Assembly (NCBI GenBank): GCA_943913655.1
Contig: CALTZA010000006.1
Span: 1-64,000 of the forward strand
Origin: an uncultured Francisella sp.
GTDB lineage: Bacteria; Pseudomonadota; Gammaproteobacteria; Burkholderiales; Neisseriaceae
Direction: 5' to 3'
Length of the DNA stretch: 64,000 nt
A model generated the notes under the pieces. It was not told the origin of the DNA. It saw only the letters and a list, made by a program, of their open reading frames with translations, and searched no databases. Position 1 is the first letter of the stretch; every line of letters starts with the position of its first letter. Positions 18,212-26,677 of the stretch are shown here, piece by piece. The translations under genes were made by a program, and so were the position numbers.

Positions 18212-18898
18212 TTATTTTCCTTGAGTAAGGAAAGCGTTAGAAGCTGTATGACTCACCTTATCTAACCGCACAATATGTGAGAAGTATTGTGTCACTATAT
18301 CGTTATTGTGCAATACGGCAATCACTGTTTTTCCTTCCTTGCGCAGACGAGCAAATAATGATAGAAAACGCTGTATGCTACCCTCATCAACAGCATTGAA
18401 TGGTTCATCTAAAAGCAAGAAATCAGCCTTCTGTACCAAGGCTCGTGCTAGACGTGAGCGTTGTAATTGGCCGCGAGAAAGTCGATCAATCGATTGTTTG
18501 GCTAGATCTTGCAAACCAACGACATGTAGCGCATCTTGCACCTGTTGAACTTGTGAGGAATTAACTGCTTTATAAAAGGAAATTTCGTACCAAAGACCAA
18601 AACAAACGAATTCAAATACGGTTAACGTAGCCGATGCATGAAATTGTGGTTCTTGTGCAAGATAAGCCATTGCAGAGGATGGAATATTAACCCATTGTAT
18701 CTGGCCACTTAGTGGTTTAATCAAATGATAAATGGTTTTTAGCAAAGTAGACTTGCCGCTACCGTTTCTCCCACAAATAGCCCATTGCTCCCCCTGTTTA
18801 AAACATAGATCAATATTTTTAAGCACCAAATGTTTGCGGTAAGCAACATTCACAGAATGCAAAATAATTTGCCCCATGCTTTTCAACCCCATATACAA
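18212..18898 (-). CDS. Zinc/manganese ABC transporter ATPase
   Basis: ATP-binding subunit of the metal importer. Walker A is GRNGSGKST, the signature is LSRGQLQRSRLARAL, Walker B is FLLLDEPFNAVDE, and the switch His is in AVLHNND. At 228 residues it is somewhat shorter than ZnuC but complete. The first ATG (18898) and the ATG seven codons later both lack a strong ribosome site. It is the first gene of a minus-strand unit that continues through permease, binding protein, rdgC and dcd. A palindrome at 18955-18964 lies in its upstream region. Confidence 0.92.
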   Translation of the reverse strand: MYMGLKSMGQIILHSVNVAYRKHLVLKNIDLCFKQGEQWAICGRNGSGKSTLLKTIYHLIKPLSGQIQWVNIPSSAMAYLAQEPQFHASATLTVFEFVCFGLWYEISFYKAVNSSQVQQVQDALHVVGLQDLAKQSIDRLSRGQLQRSRLARALVQKADFLLLDEPFNAVDEGSIQRFLSLFARLRKEGKTVIAVLHNNDIVTQYFSHIVRLDKVSHTASNAFLTQGK

Positions 18899-18954
18899 AA
18901 ACTAAGCCATATGGATCCCAATAAGGGAATAAGGAGTACAACACGTTTAAAAAC

Positions 18955-18964
18955 GCTGATCAGC
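18955..18964. promoter_or_regulatory. Palindrome upstream of the metal ABC operon
   Basis: GCTGATCAGC is a perfect 10-base palindrome about 57 bases upstream of the ATPase start and 130 bases before sixA. The 195-base divergent region holds no gene. The palindrome could be an operator for a metal regulator, but it does not match a Zur or MntR box that I know. Confidence 0.3.
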
Positions 18965-19093
18965 AATAATGTGCGCATGAAAAATTAATGAAGAAAAAAT
19001 ACTTAAGGTATCATAGTAACAGAAAAAGATATACGAACGGAATAAAACTCTTATTTCCAATAAACAATATAAAGCCAGCAAAAAAGGAGAATC

Positions 19094-19597
19094 ATGAATT
19101 TACTTTTATGGCGACATGCTGAAGCTGAAGCTCTTGGCAATGATTTGGCGCGCGAATTAACAGTTAAGGGCAAAGAGCAAGCACGAAAAATGGCTCAGTG
19201 GATCAATATCCATTTTTATCAAGACTACATTTGCTGGGTTTCTCAAGCAAAAAGAACTCAGCAAACTGCATTTTTCTTAACAGAAAATATGATCATTAAC
19301 AGCAAACTCAATCCGGGAGTAGATGTACAAAAAATTATTGGCGAGCTAGCAAAGCTTAAAAGCGATACTAATCTGATCTTAGTTGGACATCAACCTTGGA
19401 TAGGTAAGCTAGCCTTGTTTCTAATCAATAGGTCTCACTATCCTGATAATTATGTTTCCTTTAAAAAAGCCAATATCTGGTGGCTAGAAAATAAAGATGG
19501 GTTCAACCACTCAAGCACTTTCTTTCATCTTAAAGCTGTGTTAAGCCCCGCATTACTCAAAGAGTCTGCTGCAAAAAAAGCATTAAAAAAATCATAG
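19094..19597 (+). CDS. sixA: Phosphohistidine phosphatase SixA family
   Basis: Small histidine-phosphatase-superfamily enzyme. The catalytic RH of LLWRHAEAE is at residues 7-8, and the second active-site His is in LVGHQPWIGKLA. ELTVKGKEQARKMAQW is the usual family segment. AGGAG lies 7 bases before the ATG. In E. coli SixA removes phosphate from histidine-containing phosphotransfer proteins. At 167 residues it is complete. Its 3' end overlaps the convergent ubiB by 41 bases. Confidence 0.88.
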   Translation: MNLLLWRHAEAEALGNDLARELTVKGKEQARKMAQWINIHFYQDYICWVSQAKRTQQTAFFLTENMIINSKLNPGVDVQKIIGELAKLKSDTNLILVGHQPWIGKLALFLINRSHYPDNYVSFKKANIWWLENKDGFNHSSTFFHLKAVLSPALLKESAAKKALKKS

Positions 19598-21074
19598 TCA
19601 AAATGATGAGACAAAGCTGCATCATTTTTTGCTGACGCCTTAAAATATGTAAACTTTTCTCTTGATGCTCTAGCCGCTGATCCAAAACGCAATCAATTTT
19701 CCTAGGCAGTTGAGGTAGAATCCGGCTCCATAATAAAGACTCATTTTTAATATTTCTCCATAAAGCGGGAAAACCTAACTGATCCTTAGTCCAACGCTCA
19801 AAAAAAGGTTTACCAATTTGCCATAGATCTAAGTCGGGATCTAGCTGCCTGCCTAACCCTTCAACATTAAGCAAGGTTTTTTGTAACAGTACTAATTGAG
19901 ATTGCACCTCAATATTAAAACGCCGACTTACCTGAAATAGACGTAGTAGTACTAGACCAAAAGAAATACGCGCCAAAGGTTGATTAAAAATTGGTTCACA
20001 TACATAACGAATGGCTGCCTCTAGTTCTTCCACTCTTGTTTCGCTGGGTGCCCAGCCAGATTCAATATGGGCTTCTGCTACCTTGCGGTAATCACGATTA
20101 AAAAAAGCAAGAAAATTAATGGCTAAATAGCGTTTATCATGATCTGTTAATGAACCAAAAATACCGAAATCTAAGGCAATATAACGTCCATCATCGGCAA
20201 CCCAAATATTGCCTGGATGCATATCAGCATGGAAAAAACCTTCAGTAAATACTTGTTCAAAAAAAAGGGTTACTCCTGCTGCAGACAATTTTTTTAAATC
20301 AATTTTTTTGGCTTTTAATTGCGAAATATCGTTAACCGGTATACCTTCCATCCATTCCAGTGTGAGTACATGCTCGGTACAATAATCAAAATACACTTTT
20401 GGTGTAATCACTAAAGGGCTATTTAAAAAACGGCGTCGAAATAAACTGGCATTGGCAGCTTCATTAAGAAAACTGACTTCGCTATCAAGGCATTTTTTAA
20501 ATTCTAGCAATACTTCTTTCAATTTCAAACGCTTAGCATCTGTAAATAGCCACTCTAGAAAGCTACAGATATATGAAATCAGACGAGTATCTTGCTCAAT
20601 CAACGTCCTGACATTGGGACGGATAATCTTAACAGCAACTTTTTGGCCACTACCTCTAAGACGAGCTTGATGTACTTGAGCAATGGAAGCACTAGCCACT
20701 GGAATTGGATCAAAATAATCATATAGTTCCTCTGGCAAACATTTAAAATCTAAAAGTATCTGCTGACTTGCTAAATAGCTATCAAAAGGAACCACATCAT
20801 TTTGTAAGTGCGAGAGTTCATCAATGTATTTCTTTGAAAAAATGTCTGGTCTAGTAGAAAGCACTTGACCAAATTTAATAAAAATAGGACCTAATTCTTC
20901 CAATGCGTAGCGCAAACGCGCCGGTAAACTTAAGTCAGGCAAACGATTGGAAAGAGGGTAATAATGTAATAATTTCCTCAAACCCCAAGGAAGATTATCC
21001 TGCTTAATAAGCTCTATTAAGGAGTAGCGATGGACAATACTTAAGATATTAAACAGTCTAAATAATGATTTCAT
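19557..21074 (-). CDS. ubiB: Ubiquinone biosynthesis kinase-like protein UbiB
   Basis: Atypical kinase/ATPase (ABC1/ADCK family) needed for ubiquinone synthesis, anchored in the inner membrane. The KxGQ motif is in FIKFGQVLSTRPDI, the Ala-rich loop region in PVASASIAQVHQA, the ATP-binding Lys in VAVKIIRP, and the metal site in FFHADMHPGNIWV and YIALDFGIFG. The C-terminal hydrophobic helix is MMQLCLIILTMIFLMLFL. At 505 residues it is close to E. coli UbiB (546). Its presence points to an aerobic respiratory chain. Confidence 0.95.
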   Translation of the reverse strand: MKSLFRLFNILSIVHRYSLIELIKQDNLPWGLRKLLHYYPLSNRLPDLSLPARLRYALEELGPIFIKFGQVLSTRPDIFSKKYIDELSHLQNDVVPFDSYLASQQILLDFKCLPEELYDYFDPIPVASASIAQVHQARLRGSGQKVAVKIIRPNVRTLIEQDTRLISYICSFLEWLFTDAKRLKLKEVLLEFKKCLDSEVSFLNEAANASLFRRRFLNSPLVITPKVYFDYCTEHVLTLEWMEGIPVNDISQLKAKKIDLKKLSAAGVTLFFEQVFTEGFFHADMHPGNIWVADDGRYIALDFGIFGSLTDHDKRYLAINFLAFFNRDYRKVAEAHIESGWAPSETRVEELEAAIRYVCEPIFNQPLARISFGLVLLRLFQVSRRFNIEVQSQLVLLQKTLLNVEGLGRQLDPDLDLWQIGKPFFERWTKDQLGFPALWRNIKNESLLWSRILPQLPRKIDCVLDQRLEHQEKSLHILRRQQKMMQLCLIILTMIFLMLFLQQTL

Positions 21075-21176
21075 GTATCATCCATTGGCTTTGCAGTTCT
21101 TGATTTAAAGGAGGCTTAAAACTAGGGGATTCTACAAAAATTTTTTCACCTTGACCAGCTAAAATAAATGCGGATA

Positions 21177-21205
21177 TCGACTTACATAAGCAAATTTGCT
21201 ATGAT
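21177..21205 (+). promoter_or_regulatory. Probable ridA promoter
   Basis: TCGACT (21177-21182) and TATGAT (21200-21205) are 17 bases apart, ahead of the AAGGAG ribosome site and ATG of ridA at 21234. Confidence 0.4.
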
Positions 21206-21233
21206 GTGACCTTAAACTTAAAAGGAGTGATCT

Positions 21234-21632
21234 ATGTCTAACGCTAAAAAAGTAATTCACACAGAGAAAGCACCTCAGCCAATTGGCGCATATTCACAGG
21301 CTATTGAATTCAGTCAATCAGAGAAAGTAATTTATCTTTCTGGCCAAATCCCTTTGTCACCAGAAACAGGTCAATTGATTGGTGAAGATTTTATCACTCA
21401 GGCAAAGCAAGTATTCAGCAATATAAATGCTGTTCTTTGTGCTGCTGGAAGCAACTTTGCTGATTTGGTTAAGCTAAATGTTTATTTGATTGATATTAAT
21501 CACACTACTATCCTAAATCAAATTATGCAAGAGATCTTTCATGATGCATTCCCTGCCCGCAGCACAGTGCAAGTGTGTAAACTACCAGTAAATGCCTTGA
21601 TAGAAATTGAAGCAGTCGCTTTAATTCACTGA
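21234..21632 (+). CDS. ridA: RidA family enamine/imine deaminase
   Basis: Hydrolyses reactive 2-aminoacrylate and related enamines formed by PLP enzymes. Conserved segments: APQPIGAYSQAI, VIYLSGQIPLSPETG, LCAAGSNFADLVKLNVYL and FPARSTVQVCKLPVNALIE, with the substrate-binding Arg in PARS. At 132 residues it is full length. AGGAG precedes the ATG at a good distance. It is a single gene between ubiB (divergent) and a sirtuin remnant. Confidence 0.95.
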   Translation: MSNAKKVIHTEKAPQPIGAYSQAIEFSQSEKVIYLSGQIPLSPETGQLIGEDFITQAKQVFSNINAVLCAAGSNFADLVKLNVYLIDINHTTILNQIMQEIFHDAFPARSTVQVCKLPVNALIEIEAVALIH

Positions 21633-21741
21633 TAGTAATTGACTAATTTAAATAGCCTAAGCAGTTAACTTAGTTTTAAAAAATATCGATGGAGCTAAGC
21701 TACTATGGACTAATTTGATAACTTAAGCCCATTATTTTATT

Positions 21742-22213
21742 TCATTGACTATCCATATAGTGCAGCAATTCTTTTACCAATTGTGGTATTGCCTCACCTG
21801 CCTTGGCTTGAATGACCGCTACATCTTCTTTCCGATGTGTATTAGGTTTAGGATCAACAAGGTAAATAGATATACCTGAATTAGCTATACCAACTAGTTC
21901 TACTGAAAGACCACCTTAGCTGTCTGTGTATCTACAGAACTTAAATCTCCTGTTCATTAGTAATGAGAACGCACTTTATTAAGCTCCCCATGCAAATGAA
22001 TGATATTTTTACTGCCTGCTCGTTGTTGTACTTTTTTAAATTCTCCATGCTAAGCATTGTAAAAAGCCAATACTAATTCTGGATTTCTGGCGTACTCTTC
22101 TAAAGTAACAACTTCTAAAATTGGATAGCCTTCAGCCTTCCAGCATCACGAAAGATTTTAATACCGCTTTCTTGATTAATTCCAGCTTCAGTTAGTACTA
22201 CTATTTTTTTCAT
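21742..22213 (-). pseudogene. Sirtuin (NAD-dependent protein deacylase) remnant
   Basis: Reading the minus strand from the ATG at 22213 gives a sirtuin start with the NAD-binding pattern degraded: MKKIVVLTEAGINQESGIKI, then FRDA. After a frameshift it continues GYPILEVVTLEEYARNPELV and LAFYNA up to a stop. Later in-frame pieces are RAGSKNIIHLHGELNKVRS, VGIANSGISIYLVDPK and KAGEAIPQLVKELL before TGA at 21744-21742. The remnant covers only about 470 bases, against about 700 for an intact gene, so internal deletions have removed part of the core including the catalytic region. It fills most of the gap between ridA and grxB. Confidence 0.82.
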
Positions 22214-22242
22214 ATCCATGGGCATGGACTACCCTAATTATC

Positions 22243-22896
22243 TTAAAGCGCATAATTGTATAAGAGATTAACACCGCTGACCTTAGAAAAATGCGCCATA
22301 TAGTTAGCAAGACGTTGGGGAAAAACAATATCTCTAAATAAACTAATACCACGTAACATAGCAAATAAATTAAAGTCATCCTCAGAAAGTTCTTCATTGA
22401 CGGCTTCTTCGCTATATATTAATCGAGGTAACTTCTGCAAAGCCTGATTAAGACGCTCAATAAAAATTGGTTTTTTCTCTTGTAATGAAGCCAAACTTGT
22501 ACCCAATAATTGCTCTTTCTTGTATATATAATAATCAATAGCACTTTGTGTTTTAAATTCAGGGAAAGCAATTAACACATAATGTGGTAAAGTAAGCAAA
22601 CGGATATCATCGCGCACACTATCCAGCCATTGGGTGATGGCTGGATTGGTTTTTCCTATTACCCGAGAAACTGCTTCTTCATGGTCTATATAATGAACAA
22701 TTTCCATGCTTTCCCCCATGATACGTCCATTTTGCTCCTCAAGTACTGGCACCATCTTCTTTCCTATTAAGTTAAATAGCGTTTGCTCCTCATCGTTGAG
22801 TAAAAATTTAAGACGCACCGGCAATGCATGAACGCCGAAAATCATTCTCGCTTTCACACAATATGGGCAGTGCTCATAGACATATAAAGTTCTCAT
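22243..22896 (-). CDS. grxB: Glutaredoxin 2
   Basis: A GST-like two-domain glutaredoxin that reduces mixed disulfides with glutathione. The N-terminal thioredoxin fold has the redox motif CPYC (residues 9-12). Typical segments are KKMVPVLEEQNGRIMGESME and IVHYID, followed by an all-helical C-terminal domain. At 217 residues it matches E. coli GrxB (215). Its ATG overlaps the recR stop as ATGA, so it is translated with recR, an unusual companion for grxB. Confidence 0.93.
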   Translation of the reverse strand: MRTLYVYEHCPYCVKARMIFGVHALPVRLKFLLNDEEQTLFNLIGKKMVPVLEEQNGRIMGESMEIVHYIDHEEAVSRVIGKTNPAITQWLDSVRDDIRLLTLPHYVLIAFPEFKTQSAIDYYIYKKEQLLGTSLASLQEKKPIFIERLNQALQKLPRLIYSEEAVNEELSEDDFNLFAMLRGISLFRDIVFPQRLANYMAHFSKVSGVNLLYNYAL

Positions 22897-23501
22897 ATTT
22901 TGTCTCCTTTTACTTTATTTCTTTGATAAAAAGACTGGGCAATAGTACCAGAATCGACATATTCCAGTTCCCCACCTAAAGGAATACCATGCGCTAATCT
23001 TGTGACAACTACTGGATAAAGCTTTAACAGTTCTTGCAAAATAAAAGCAGTGGTTTCTCCTTCCGCATTAAAGTTAGTCCCTATAATAACTTCTTTTAAA
23101 TTTTTTTCTTGAAGACGATGTTTTAATTGCTGTAAAGCAATATGATTGAGATCTTTATTAAGCAAAGGCTGTACTCCTCCCATCAGCACAAAATACAGAC
23201 CTTTGTAGCAGTTAGCCGCTTCAATTGCTTGAACATCTAGCGGCATTTGCACCACCATCAACACACTTTGATCTCTCTCTTTACCTTGACATAAATCACA
23301 TAATTCTTCTTCACAAAAAGTATTACAATATTTACAGTGGTGTACCTGCTTTAATGCTTTTTCCAAGCAGTGAATTAAATGAACAGCATCTTCTCTTTGA
23401 TGCTGTAAAAGATAAAAGGCCATACGTCTAGCAGAGACAGGCCCAATATTAGGTAGTACTTCTAAAGCCTGAGCTAACTCATCGAAAACATTTTTACTCA
23501 T
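22893..23501 (-). CDS. recR: Recombination mediator RecR
   Basis: Works with RecF and RecO to load RecA at gaps. An N-terminal helix-hairpin-helix (LPNIGPVSARRMAFYLL) is followed by the zinc finger CKYCNTFCEEELCDLC and a TOPRIM domain (GVQPLL, VIIGTNFNAEGETTA). The C-terminal segment is LAHGIPLGGELEYVD. At 202 residues it is full length. The start overlaps the ybaB stop (TAATG), which is the conserved dnaX-ybaB-recR arrangement. Confidence 0.96.
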   Translation of the reverse strand: MSKNVFDELAQALEVLPNIGPVSARRMAFYLLQHQREDAVHLIHCLEKALKQVHHCKYCNTFCEEELCDLCQGKERDQSVLMVVQMPLDVQAIEAANCYKGLYFVLMGGVQPLLNKDLNHIALQQLKHRLQEKNLKEVIIGTNFNAEGETTAFILQELLKLYPVVVTRLAHGIPLGGELEYVDSGTIAQSFYQRNKVKGDKI

Positions 23502-23833
23502 TACTTAAAAAGGTGCTCCATACCTGCTGGCAATTGTAGTCCACCTGTAAGCGCTCCCATTTTTTCTTGTATCTGCGCTTCTACTTTTTCTCGTGCGTTA
23601 TTGACAGCAGCACTGATCAAATCTTCTAACATATCTTTGTCTTCAAGCAAAGAATTATCGAGAATTTGTATGCGTTTAACTACCTGATCTCCGCTCATCT
23701 TCACTTTCACTGCACCAGCACCAGCATCTCCTTCAACCTCAATTTTCTTTAACTCCTCCTGAGCCTGTTTCATTTTTTTCTGTATCTGTTGGGTTTGTTT
23801 CAATAAATTGCCTATACCACTTTTGCCAAACAT
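23501..23833 (-). CDS. ybaB: Nucleoid-associated protein YbaB/EbfC
   Basis: Small DNA-binding dimer. Family segments are GNLLKQTQQIQKKMKQAQEE and VEGDAGAGAVKVKMSGDQ, and the protein ends with LPAGMEHLFK. The ATG at 23833 is chosen because GGAG lies 7 bases upstream. The open frame extends four codons further to a TTG, but that TTG is part of the ribosome site. The length is then 110 residues, as in relatives. Confidence 0.94.
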   Translation of the reverse strand: MFGKSGIGNLLKQTQQIQKKMKQAQEELKKIEVEGDAGAGAVKVKMSGDQVVKRIQILDNSLLEDKDMLEDLISAAVNNAREKVEAQIQEKMGALTGGLQLPAGMEHLFK

Positions 23834-23857
23834 AATTTTCTCCAAAATAATAATAGA

Positions 23858-24373
23858 TTAGACCAGTACACAAGTTAAAGGATCCCATTTGCCCTCAAAA
23901 AGATTTTTTAATTCTATTGCCTGTGAATCATGATCAAGATAATGCAAAATTTGCTGTTGCTGTTGAACGCGCACATGTAATTTTAATTCAGTATAGGTCT
24001 TTAAACCTGATTGCCAAATCGACCAAATCAATTCAAATCCAAGATATTTTGTAAAAGCATCATAAAATGACTGTTTATGACGATCTACAACCTTTAGATC
24101 AAAATAATCTTCATTTTTAATCGCACAGACACAGATTTTTTCTTCTTGCTTTAAAGAAATAAACGCAGTTTGAAAAAAAAGTAACTGATTGTATTGATCT
24201 AATGAAGTTAATAGCTGATCCATCATTGTTAGCCATTTTTCTTCAGAGGGCGTTAGCAAATTTTTTTGCCTTAGGTCAAACCTATCTTGACTCTGCTGAA
24301 TCGAATGACTCAATTGACTTGTTGCTTTCGGCTTAAGTGTAGTCGAAACCGTATTTAAATTGGATTTTTTTTT
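23858..24373 (-). CDS. dnaX: DnaX tau C-terminal domain, -1 frame of dnaX
   Basis: This frame is open from the A-run at 24373-24365 and has no good independent start. It reads KSNLNTVSTTLKPKATSQL and then a 151-residue helical region (SHSIQQ ... GKWDPLTCVLV). It looks like the tau-specific C-terminus, which binds the polymerase alpha subunit (Trp- and Leu-rich helices ending in a strand-rich tail). It is joined to dnaX only if the ribosome or RNA polymerase slips by -1 on the nine A residues; the fusion would be about 551 residues. The alternative is a simple disabling frameshift. Confidence 0.75.
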   Translation of the reverse strand, partial: KKKSNLNTVSTTLKPKATSQLSHSIQQSQDRFDLRQKNLLTPSEEKWLTMMDQLLTSLDQYNQLLFFQTAFISLKQEEKICVCAIKNEDYFDLKVVDRHKQSFYDAFTKYLGFELIWSIWQSGLKTYTELKLHVRVQQQQQILHYLDHDSQAIELKNLFEGKWDPLTCVLV

Positions 24374-25512
24374 AAGCCCGTATTAGTAGGTACATCGGTA
24401 GGTAAAGATGACTTATTCTTTGAAAAGTAAGGTTGAAAAGAAAGTAAACGCACCATCATCATTAAAAACCCCGTGTAACTATCAGGAACAACTGCTTCAT
24501 CTTTTTTAGATTGCACAATCGTTTGATAAAAAACTTGAATCTGTTCATTAGATAAACATTGTTCAAGTTGATAAAAGAGAGATTGTTGAGATTTTTTATG
24601 TCCCTCTGGGGCAATTGAAAAACTTTTATATACTGCTAAATCATTTAATATAAAAATTAATTCATCCAATAAGGCAGCAAAATTAACTCCCTTATAGCGC
24701 AAGTCATTTAGTTGATGATAAAGCTCTTGTCTTTTATTTTGGCTGATAAACAATAGTAATTGATACAAGGTATCACGTTTTACCACACCTAACATGGCTT
24801 CCACAGTAGCAACATCAATTTTATTGTCAAACAAAGCAAGCGCTTCATCCAATAAACTTAAAGCATCACGCATAGAGCCAGTAGCAAAGCGAGCTACCAA
24901 TTGGATAGCTTCAATTTCATAGCTAAGGTGCATTTCCCGTATAATATTCTCAAGATGAACTGCAATTTGCTGACTAGGCAAATTTCTTAGTATGAATTGA
25001 AGACAACGACTTAATATAGTCACCGGCACCTTGTGCCCATCTGTGGTCGCTAATATGAATTTGACATGGGCAGGTGGTTCTTCTAAAGTTTTTAGCATTG
25101 CATTAAAAGCACTTTTTGAAAGCATATGCACTTCATCGATAATATAAATTTTATATTTACCCATAGTAGGCATATATCGCGCGTTATCAAGTAATTCTCT
25201 GATGTGGTCGATCCCAGTGTTGGAAGCTGCATCTATCTCTAATAGATCAGGAAAACGTTCTTTATCAATACCTTGACAAATTTCACAATGACCACAAGGT
25301 TCACCGTCTTGCACATTAAGGCAGTTGACTGCTTTGGCAAGAATGCGCGCCACTGTTGTCTTACCAACACCCCTAGTACCAGTTAAAAGATAGGCATGAT
25401 GTAATTTTTTTTCTTTGACAGCACTCTGCAAAGCTTTAGTAACATGCTCCTGTCCAATCACCTCAGCAAATTTTTTAGGGCGCAATCTGCGCGCTAAGAC
25501 CTCATAACTCAA
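24355..25512 (-). CDS. dnaX: DNA polymerase III gamma/tau subunit, gamma-length frame
   Basis: Clamp-loader ATPase. Walker A is GTRGVGKTT, the zinc module is CGHCEICQG with the upstream cysteine in AVNCLNVQDGEPC, and DEVHMLS, the SRC motif (SRCLQF) and sensor 2 GSMRDALSLLDEA are all present. Domain III (residues about 230-365) follows. The frame stops at residue 385, six codons after a run of nine A residues. A -1 shift there continues into a tau-like C-terminal frame. Thus gamma (385) and tau (about 551) can both be made, as in E. coli. It overlaps mltB by 4 bases and precedes ybaB-recR. Confidence 0.95.
   Translation of the reverse strand: MSYEVLARRLRPKKFAEVIGQEHVTKALQSAVKEKKLHHAYLLTGTRGVGKTTVARILAKAVNCLNVQDGEPCGHCEICQGIDKERFPDLLEIDAASNTGIDHIRELLDNARYMPTMGKYKIYIIDEVHMLSKSAFNAMLKTLEEPPAHVKFILATTDGHKVPVTILSRCLQFILRNLPSQQIAVHLENIIREMHLSYEIEAIQLVARFATGSMRDALSLLDEALALFDNKIDVATVEAMLGVVKRDTLYQLLLFISQNKRQELYHQLNDLRYKGVNFAALLDELIFILNDLAVYKSFSIAPEGHKKSQQSLFYQLEQCLSNEQIQVFYQTIVQSKKDEAVVPDSYTGFLMMMVRLLSFQPYFSKNKSSLPTDVPTNTGLKKNPI
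24364..24375 (-). promoter_or_regulatory. Predicted -1 frameshift or slippage site in dnaX
   Basis: The coding strand reads TTA AAA AAA AAT, with nine A residues at 24373-24365. A_AAA_AAA is a canonical X_XXY_YYZ heptamer in phase with dnaX. A -1 shift enters the open tau frame. TTTCG and CGAAA, shortly downstream (around 24345 and 24325), can form a 5-bp stem that might stimulate slippage. The zero frame stops at 24357-24355. Confidence 0.7.
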
Positions 25513-26546
25513 AAAGATACCTCTGCACGAATTAGATTGGCTAATCGATCAACCAACATGATGTAATTGGCACTGTGATTATAATGCCATAAAGCATATA
25601 AATTATTTGAACCGAGATAATAAGACCACTGAGAAGGACCAGTTTGTAACACAAATAGACCCACCATATCTTGATCTTGTAAAGGAGCATTGCTAAGAAC
25701 CCCCTGACGCTTTACTTGGGCAAAATGATAATCAAAGTTTATTCTTTTAGCAAATAAAGTATGTGCTATAGACTGATCTTGCAATAACACTGGATAAACC
25801 ACCGCAAAATTTTTACGCCAACCTTGCTTTTGCAGATAATTAGCTACTGAAGCAATAGCATCTTGCGCATTATTCCAAATATCAGGATATTTTGTTTGAC
25901 CATAACTAACCGCCCAACGACGATAACTAGATGGCATAAACTGAGGATAACCCATAGCACCGGCATAACTACCAAGATAGCTAAAAGGATCACGTCCTTG
26001 TTCTTGATATAGTTGAAAAAAATCTCGTAGTTCTTGTTGGAAAAAAGCAGCGCGCCGTGGATAGTAAAAAGCATAGGTATAAAGAGAATCTGCAACTCGA
26101 TATGAACCCTTCAATTTCCCATAATGCGTTTCTACACCTAAAACTGCTACGATGTATTCTGGAGCAACCCCAGTCTCTTGTGATACCTTTTTTAAGGCAG
26201 CTTGATGTTGACGGTAGAAATCAACCCCTTTTTTACACAAGTAATCAAGTGATACATTATTTATATACTGATACCAGGGCTTTGCAGTACTGGGTCGATC
26301 CATTAATGCTAGTAAATCGGCACGAAAGATAACTCGAGAAAAAAAATCATCTATCGTCTGAGCACTCGCCACTGAGTCATGTAGTAAGCTTTGTTTGAAG
26401 TCCTTCAAGCTCAATATATCCGTTGATGTGACCACTTGCTGATTGCTGACTGCTAGCGGCAAAAGCTTTTCTTTGACAGTAACTTTGGATGTGCTGGTAC
26501 AAGAACATAGACCTAAGAAAAGAAACACATATAAGAAGACTCTCAT
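25509..26546 (-). CDS. mltB: Membrane-bound lytic murein transglycosylase B
   Basis: Lipoprotein that cleaves peptidoglycan glycan strands to anhydro ends. The ATG at 26546 has AGGTGG upstream; it opens a lipoprotein signal with lipobox LGLC (MRVFLYVFLFLGLCSC). An in-frame GTG five codons earlier is less likely. The catalytic Glu is in LGVETHYGKLKG, and SYAGAMGYPQFMPSSYRRW is the usual substrate-groove motif. At 345 residues it matches the family. It shares 4 bases with dnaX, an uncommon neighbour. Confidence 0.93.
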   Translation of the reverse strand: MRVFLYVFLFLGLCSCTSTSKVTVKEKLLPLAVSNQQVVTSTDILSLKDFKQSLLHDSVASAQTIDDFFSRVIFRADLLALMDRPSTAKPWYQYINNVSLDYLCKKGVDFYRQHQAALKKVSQETGVAPEYIVAVLGVETHYGKLKGSYRVADSLYTYAFYYPRRAAFFQQELRDFFQLYQEQGRDPFSYLGSYAGAMGYPQFMPSSYRRWAVSYGQTKYPDIWNNAQDAIASVANYLQKQGWRKNFAVVYPVLLQDQSIAHTLFAKRINFDYHFAQVKRQGVLSNAPLQDQDMVGLFVLQTGPSQWSYYLGSNNLYALWHYNHSANYIMLVDRLANLIRAEVSF

Positions 26547-26677
26547 TAAACCACCTACCACCCAGTTTTAGTACACCAACTACAGTGATTATAACTGATC
26601 GGTCACTAAGTGACTATGCTAAAAACAGAAAAAATTTTCTATCTATTTCAAACAAATGAAATAGCATAAGTATTTCA

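Noticed and set aside
23858..24313. Separate 151-codon gene after dnaX
   Set aside because: It has no ribosome site, begins with TTG, and continues the dnaX frame after a -1 slip; treated as the tau domain.
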